NCBI RefSeq assembly: GCF_019112545.1 | Contig: NW_025064943.1 | Span: 138,009 to 187,129 of the forward strand | Direction of reading: 5' to 3' | DNA length: 49,121 nucleotides | DNA from: Guyanagaster necrorhizus | Taxonomy: Eukaryota; Basidiomycota; Agaricomycetes; Agaricales; Physalacriaceae | Shown: piece by piece, positions 42,981 to 49,121 of the stretch | Layout: each line of letters opens with the position of its first letter | How positions within the stretch are numbered: position 1 is the first letter of the stretch | Translations under genes and position numbers: made by a program | Notes under the pieces: model-generated | The model's input: the letters and a program-made list of their open reading frames with translations, nothing else | The model's database searches: none | Told to the model about the DNA's origin: nothing

Positions 42981-43989
42981 CTATTTGCTAAAGAGGGCCG
43001 GTGTGATGGTCTTCCATTCATGATCGGGCCACAACACATTTGCACTTCCAGCTGCCTCCGGGTCTTCCTTGTTCGCCTCGTAATCCCACCCTGTGGAACC
43101 CTGACCATCCTCTATCAATCTTTGCAACACTCCCAAGAATGACTCGGCCAAGTCCCCAGGAAGCTTGTCGACATGGTTGGGGGGAAGACCTACCTTCGCC
43201 GCGACCTCCGACAGCGTCAAATACTCCGATTGCAGACGGAATATCTTGTCATTCAATTGCTCAGCCGGAAGGTGGGTCAAGATATACGCGACGAACCCTA
43301 TTCTACGATCAGCCAGTGCAGCAGCGCAATGAATAATGTACTGACCGCCAATATCTTCGAGTGCGGAGAAAGACGCCTTTGTATGTCCCTTTCCAACAAC
43401 ATTGAACTTTTGGTCGACGATGTATCCGACAACTGCAGGAATGTATATAAAGAACAGTCCCGTCTACACCCAGCAGTCAGTAAGTGTCGTGGAAAAATAT
43501 CGATGAAGACTCACGAAGACTCTTGCAGATGGCAATCCGATCTTCTTCAGATATTCTAGTGTCGTCTTCAGCTCCTCATTTAATTAGCAGAAGCGTGGCA
43601 CACTCACTAGCAAAATCATCCTTATCCTTCAAGAGCTTCACAGATGCCCCGGCGGTTACAGACCCAAACTCCGACGGCACAAATAGCTTTACTCCCGCCG
43701 CCTTCGCGCTATCCGCAAGAACATATTGGCTCTCCCCTCCCGCCACAGAGTTGACGGCCGAGATAAGGACATCGACCTTATTCTCCTTGAGTACAGCAGA
43801 GACTTCTGCACTGTTCTCGTAGTCCACCTTGACGACCTTGACATTGGGTGATGTGGGGAGTTTGTCGGAGGAGTCGGAGGACTTCCGGGTAAGGACGAGG
43901 AATGAGACGTTCTGTGCGATGAGGGCGTCGAAGACGTTCTTGCCGACTGAGCCGGTGGCACCTACGAGAGCAAATGATTTGTATGACAT
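42981..43989 (-). CDS. NmrA-like NAD(P)-binding reductase
   Basis: ATG at 43989. Exons: 43608-43989, about 43515-43576, 43346-43463, 42981-43297; about 292 residues, normal for the family. The N-terminus has a Rossmann Gly-Ala-Thr-Gly-Ser-Val-Gly dinucleotide motif (residues 10-16). Val-Lys-Leu-Phe-Val-Pro-Ser-Glu-Phe-Gly and Glu-Tyr-Leu-Lys-Lys-Ile-Gly-Leu-Pro follow, typical of NmrA/isoflavone-reductase-like (PF05368) proteins, then Glu-Asp-Ile-Gly. Two introns are canonical (51 and 48 nt). The first has a good GTGAGT donor, but no AG acceptor restores the frame; see findings. The gene converges on iml2, with 158 nt between the stops. Confidence 0.82.
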
Positions 43990-44785
43990 GGAGATATGGG
44001 GGTGGATAATGAACGAATCCTCTGCTTCGCTGTCCCGTTATAATGTCGAATCAGTCTCGTCATTGTGGTGCAATAAAGGATGATCGATCCTTCACCCGTC
44101 TGTTCGCATAACAAACATGGAGATATCTCGCAATCCTATGACGAATCCGTGTGCCCTCCTGTCATTCATGCTTATCGATAAACCAATTTGCTTATCAGGA
44201 TCTGTCAGCGAAGATGCCAAGAATACTACTTACATCAGAACGGAGGAAAACCTCCTTGAGTTCAGTTGCCGATTGTCAGGAGACCTCATTTTATGGCGGG
44301 TGGGTGAACCGATACCACTTATTAGCAGGTTAGAGGCCAGCATCCTCGACCGGGAAATTTGATAGAGATTTGACCCTCCACATCGGAATTTGGCACGATG
44401 GTAAGAATATCCTTAGTTTGGAGGCCCAGGTAATGACTCGGAGTGTACCAGCTCGTACTGGGACAACCGGAAATATCATCGGGAAAGAGAGGAAGTCGAT
44501 ATAAGAGCTCTTTTTTATTTGTTAAGGGGCTGGCATTTTTATCTTCTCATCTATGTTCGGATTCAGATGCATCTTTTTACATTTATTCTGTGCCAGTGCT
44601 TGTATGTACGGCTTCAAATAGTTGCGCGTCGTATAGGCGCAACGAGCTAATCTATTTGGCATTGACTATAGTTTCTCGAACTCATTCTTTGCGATTATTC
44701 TAAGGTAAGATAGATCTAATAACATCGCGTGTAACCAGAGTACCAAAATACAACGTATGGCGCAGACATCAAGACGCACGTCATT
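43990..44785. other. Intergenic
   Basis: Upstream region of the NmrA-like gene and downstream of the broken F-box-like gene. No gene recognised. Confidence 0.5.
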
Positions 44786-46129
44786 CTAGATAGATATAGT
44801 CAGTGGAAGGCAATAAAAACGTTGCTCAAGCTGCTCACCAAGGTCAGAAACAGAAACGATACCAGCAGCGATTGATGATGCCATTTTTGTCTCTACCGCC
44901 GTCTTGTACAGCTGCAAGTCCTCATCCTGACCATAACCCGATCTAAATATGATAGTTACATCTCGAACGGCACCCATGTCGGAACTAGACAGGACCCTTG
45001 CTAAACCAGACCAAACATTATTTGTACCGGAGGGCCGTAGCCAGCAGTTGCGAAGATAAACATCAAGGACGATTTTCTCGATGGATGCGTCCGTTGTTCC
45101 CTTCAAGTTCTTCACCCACCACTTTAATGTCTGAGAATCAGAGGTATCCCCTTCTTCCACAAGCGACACATCAATAGAGCGCAATCCCGAGATATTCAAA
45201 GTCGGCTCAGTCACCGTTACTGAACCTAGCAGAATGTAAATCTTGCATCGAAAGTGGACAAAGTTCCACCCACCTGCGACAAGATGCGCAGCATTGAGAT
45301 ACTCCAACGACGGAAGTGGAAGCTCCAAAATATCCTCCAGAAGCGTGACTGTAGACTGATACTAGATAATAATCGAGAAACTCCGTAAACAGTTGACCGA
45401 GAAAAGATATATCCGAGTGTCGATGATGGATTGAAGAATAGGATCGAAGTATCCTTCTAAGCGCAGCTTGGCCAAAGTCCCTCCTGACTCTGGACGGCTA
45501 CGAACGAGGAACTGGCTCGATTCTCCTATGAGCCCCTCAAATGACAGATCCAATTCTGTCGATCCCTTGAATGCAGTGTAAAAAAGCGTCGACGTCACGA
45601 ACGAGGCTCGCATAGAGGACGACGGTGCGAAACAAGTGAAGTGATAATGCCCGCTCGGATGGTCCGCTCATGTTATTCCTGTGATAATTCATCATTTTCA
45701 AGCCGTCCATGTGGCCCACGGGAATGAGATCCAACAAAGTCAGAAAAGAGGGGACCTCAAGTATGGAGTGGCTTCTACCACTATAGCGAGTGCAAATATC
45801 GAGATTCTTGACGTAGACAATAAGGTGCGGGGAGTTGACACATAAGGTGTGAAATTTTTGGCATTCAGGGATGGTGCTGAGGCCTATGGTTTCGAATAGG
45901 TGGACGCGTATACGTGGCAAAAAGGTATGAGAGACCAGGGGCAAGAGTGGAGAGTCTGAATGTCGTCGCTAGCCTCATCGATGATCCTCTCCACAAGCTC
46001 TTGTGGAAAAGAAGACAATGAGGAGATTCTAAATGTGTTATGAGGAATTGCTAAATGGTAGCAGGAGGAATGCTCACAGAAATTATCAAAACAGTTGAGA
46101 GTTGTGCTTTCGAATCTAGAATGATTCAA
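44786..46129 (-). pseudogene. Broken F-box-like paralogue
   Basis: Collinear with the F-box-like gene at 36322: Phe-Pro-Gln-Glu-Leu-Val-Glu-Arg-Ile-Ile-Asp near 46000, then Leu-Phe-Glu-Thr-Ile, Phe-Lys-Gly-Ser-Thr-Glu-Leu-Asp-Leu, Gly-Gly-Thr-Leu-Ala-Lys-Leu, and a C-terminal region with Val-Thr-Ile-Ile-Phe-Arg. An intron in the C-part is plausible (GTGGGT...CTGCTAG, about 45225-45276). Lesions: one lost base at about 45945, a frame slip at a T6 run near 45590, and a TAG at 45362. No splice sites explain them. CpG content is normal, so this is ordinary decay. The start is not certain because the 5'-most codon is not ATG. Confidence 0.72.
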
Positions 46130-46290
46130 CGTTGGTAAAAGAGGGTGACAAGTGTGCTAATGAGCCTTTAGACTATAGTAAGTGCGTTTTCGATCAGTCA
46201 CGGCTCAAGAACACGGGCAGCTCTCGGCATGCGAGGGACAGCATTCATTTAGAGTTACAGAACAACATTTGTGATATGATAGCTCTTAGC

Positions 46291-48537
46291 TCACCCGATT
46301 ATCCACCTTTCAAGCCCGGCCGTCTTGCTTTTTTCACTAACAAAGGAAGTTTCATAGTCATCTATCATTATCCTCTCGTCTTCGAAGAAGGTAACTTCCT
46401 TTGGTGGAATGAGCTGGGCATAGATCGTTAACGAGATTTGACAGCACACAACTGAAAAGACGTACCAGCGTACGATGTAGTACTTTCCAGATAACGAATA
46501 AAATAGGAAGAACGCCAATGATAGTATAAGAAAAGAAGAATATTGTGGTGTCCCAGTTGCCGGCCATGAAGACCGAGTAGCCCGATATGAACGGCATTAT
46601 GAGGGTGAGAGCTAAGGCGTAGTAGCTGAGAACACGATAAGCCTCAAAGAGGGAAAAGCTATCTTAACTATACTCGCAGAATGGCTGGAGTGGTCCACAG
46701 AATGGTAGGCTACTTCGGGGTATTCCCTGAGCCTTCAACGCTTGAAGCAAAAGTCGGCGTCATTTCGAATCCACGGGTGTAGCAAATACTTCACATAATA
46801 AAATCTCAAATATGTGAATGATACAATAGCGTAGTTGATGACTTGTGTCGCCGCTGTGAGGCTGACGAACCTATTGCCAAGATTCAGACTAGAATGAGCC
46901 AACACTGAGATGACCTGACCACTTACCATTCAAGAACCTTGGCTGTACCATTCAATACCTGCAAGAAAGCCAATAAAGCAATGAGCATAGTTACTCCGAC
47001 GCAGTATATCGGAACACCGTTCCGTGTGCATCTCGTCAAGAAACCAGGCAATCTGCTTTGCAGCGCCATGTCATATAAGGCGCGACTGGCACAGAAGACA
47101 TAACTATTCCCAGCGGAGAATATCGACAACATGATCAGAGCATTGACGACGTGAGGGAGCACGGGGATGCTCATATTCTGCATCGCGATGACATATGGAG
47201 AGGAGCCGGCGCCGGGTTTCGGGTCTGACAAGGCAAGTTGCAAATTCGAGTCTGAGTATGGAAGAAGTATGCCGACAGAGAGGGCCCCAAGGATGAAAAA
47301 TATCGTGACGCGGGTGTAGACGCCTTTGAACGTCCGAGGTAGGGTTGTCCTTGGGTTCTCAGCCTCTCCCGCGGTATTGGACACAAATTCTGGACCTGGG
47401 AAGGATTTATATTCGAACAGTACATATTTCGGCGGAGCACATACCACACATCGTAAAGACCGCCTGAAATAGGCAACTCAAAAAGCCTAGAAGACGTCCG
47501 GTAGACCTGGTCTTCTGGTATTCTACGAACGGTGTTCCCTGCTCCATCATAAATTCCAGAGGGCCAAGATGAATCTAGGAACTTACGGGAACTTTTGATG
47601 CTTGAAATATGATTGTCGGCTGAACATCTTCGAGGCAAAGCCTAGACAAACTCACAATCTCAATTTCGAAAGTCAATCCGATCGTGGAGCGGGTTGCTGC
47701 CAAGCATAGTTATAAAAGTGAACAGAAGCAGTCCAAAGGCCAAGATAATCTTCCCAATCGCCAGCCAAAACTCGGATTCTATCAGAATGATGAATGAACG
47801 TTCGGCTACCGATGATACAATGCGCTTACCGCCGTAGAATCGAACAACAAAGACATTCAGTGCTCTGCATGACTGGATCAGAATATATTCGTTGTGCTTG
47901 GCAAAGGAACGCACACGTAACATGCAAGGACCACCTCAATTACAACAGCGGTCGGAATCTTTTCCGTCCAAAAATGGATCACCAGCTCGAACGCTGTGAT
48001 CTCGAAAGGAACTAGTATCGCAGGGTACAGAAAGAAGTTTATTCCGGCGCAGAACCCCCGGGCAGGATCGACAAATTGGTCAGCGAAGCATATGAAAGGA
48101 GACGAGATGGGGATCCAAGAAACCATTTCAGCTACGACTGCGTTCAGTCACGAATTTGAGAAATTAGACAGTATGTACCCAGGCAGTTGTTAATTGCCAT
48201 CATCACAGTGGACCAGAACACGAATGCTAGTAGGAAGCTTCCGGGCCCTCCATGTGGAAGCACGTAGCCGATCTGAACGAAGAGAGCGGTGCCGATGGTC
48301 CCTAAGACAGCAGACGTTTGCGGCCCGTATTTTAGGCCAAAAGTGAATCTTACCTCCAATACCAATCCAGTGTAGGTGCCTGCTCTAAGAGAACATTACT
48401 GGAGAGTCAACCGATATTGAGCTCGAAAGACACACCTTCAGCCGCCTGACTGTTTGGTCCACATGTGTGTAATCTCCGAGATCTGAGACGACATCGTTAA
48501 TTTGGACAGATACCCTGGAGTCTTTTTCAGAGTCCAT
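46291..48537 (-). CDS. Amino-acid permease (APC superfamily, YAT type)
   Basis: ATG at 48537; the coding sequence is split by a dozen or so short introns, ending at the TGA at 46291. The N-terminal cytoplasmic tail is followed by Leu-Lys-Ser-Arg-His-Leu-His-Trp-Ile-Gly-Ile-Gly-Gly-Thr-Ile-Gly-Thr, the hallmark of the first membrane helix. Others: Glu-Phe-Val-Ser-Asn-Thr-Ala-Gly-Glu-Ala-Glu-Asn-Pro-Arg in the middle, Ala-Gly-Asn-Ser-Tyr-Val-Phe later, and an acidic tail after a 3' intron (GTACGT...TGCCCAG). About 12 helices and about 530 residues are expected. Role by family: proton-coupled uptake of amino acids at the plasma membrane; the substrate cannot be told. I found no lesion in the exons checked; internal exon borders are approximate. 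Confidence 0.85.
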
Positions 48538-49121
48538 GGTGGATTTCGTCGTAGGCCTGTGGGGGAAGAAAAGAAGGGAAACAATATTTGGGAGATAAAA
48601 TAGAGAAACGCATTTCGATATCGACCACGTGCTGGTAAAACAAAGAAGCTTCGAAACTCGGGACGGGAGCCTACCTTGTTGAAAGGCCGACCCGATGACC
48701 TGCTTTGATATTCATGAAACGTGCAACATAGTAACGCTGGATCTCACATGAGCACGACAAGCAGAAGACGCACAAGATTACTCACTTTTTGGATGGTAAG
48801 AGGCCACGAAAATGTTATTCAACAATAACAGGAAGTCTAGCTGCGTCCGAGTCGCCGTTCGGGCAACCAGATGATAAGAGTTGATGTAAATACAGGGCCG
48901 TAGCAAGAACAGGGTTCGAGGCAGAATTTTCCGTAACAGTTAGGAATAATTGAAGAGAAGTGACTTGTTCATATGAAAGGTGCGATGTGCGGCAATAAAA
49001 GCGAGACGTAGCGAGGACCAAAAAGCCTGTAACGGACGGGCCCGTTCTACTTCCTTTTTCGTAACATAAACCCGGACTTTATTTGAACTATGCTTATCTA
49101 TGCACTCCACTCTTATCTACG
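48538..49121. other. Upstream region of the permease gene
   Basis: No gene recognised up to the window edge. Should hold the permease promoter and 5' leader; no specific motif is claimed. Confidence 0.5.

Noticed and set aside
1..49121. CRISPR arrays, bacterial operons or phage genes
   Set aside because: No regular repeat-spacer pattern; introns and retrotransposons show a eukaryotic (fungal) genome.

Overview
The window looks like a piece of a mushroom-forming basidiomycete (Agaricomycete-type) genome. Evidence: genes with GT-AG introns of about 45-85 nt, fungal families (an IML2/TTC39-type protein, a YAT-type amino-acid permease, an NmrA-like reductase, rapidly evolving F-box-like proteins), and Ty3 chromovirus and Ty1/copia retrotransposons. 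The species is not identifiable from what I can see.

Left part, about 1-31,445: a nested retrotransposon graveyard. Three Ty3/gypsy chromovirus copies of one family lie on the minus strand. Ty3-A (47-7410) still has many CpG dinucleotides and is broken only by point stops. Ty3-C (7411-13705) is heavily CpG-depleted and was interrupted by Ty3-A. Ty3-B (17938-27766) is complete with two 459-bp LTRs, is CpG-depleted, and has a perfect CCATG target duplication because it inserted into the gag region of a plus-strand Ty1/copia element (17059-31445, 208-bp LTRs, CTTCA target duplication). A fourth repeat family, here called R (about 1.8 kb, ends in TCTTCA), sits inside all three Ty3 copies at different places. 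A fourth R fragment hosts Ty3-C itself. One R copy holds a solo Ty3 LTR. Between the two nests lies a decayed gene resembling the TENA/THI-4 (haem-oxygenase-fold) family.

Right part, about 31,446-49,121: ordinary CpG-retaining host DNA. After 3 kb without a convincing gene, and one CpG-poor island, come two small hypothetical genes, an F-box-like gene, a Ser/Pro-rich hypothetical gene, the plus-strand IML2-like gene, an NmrA-like reductase gene (convergent with IML2), a broken F-box-like paralogue, and an amino-acid permease gene.

The most interesting element-level observation: each Ty3 copy carries, 56-60 nt after the LTR and before gag, a conserved reading frame starting with a hydrophobic, probably membrane-spanning segment. 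In Ty3-A it spans about 494 codons and overlaps the start of gag. The family has a 13-nt primer-site complement inside its own LTR, next to a TATA-like box, as expected for Tf1/sushi-type self-priming. The copia element instead has a primer site matching the anticodon arm of initiator tRNA-Met. Decay is dominated by CpG to TpG/CpA change, and it stops sharply at the copia 3' LTR. All 11 CpGs there survive and all 11 are lost from the sister 5' LTR.
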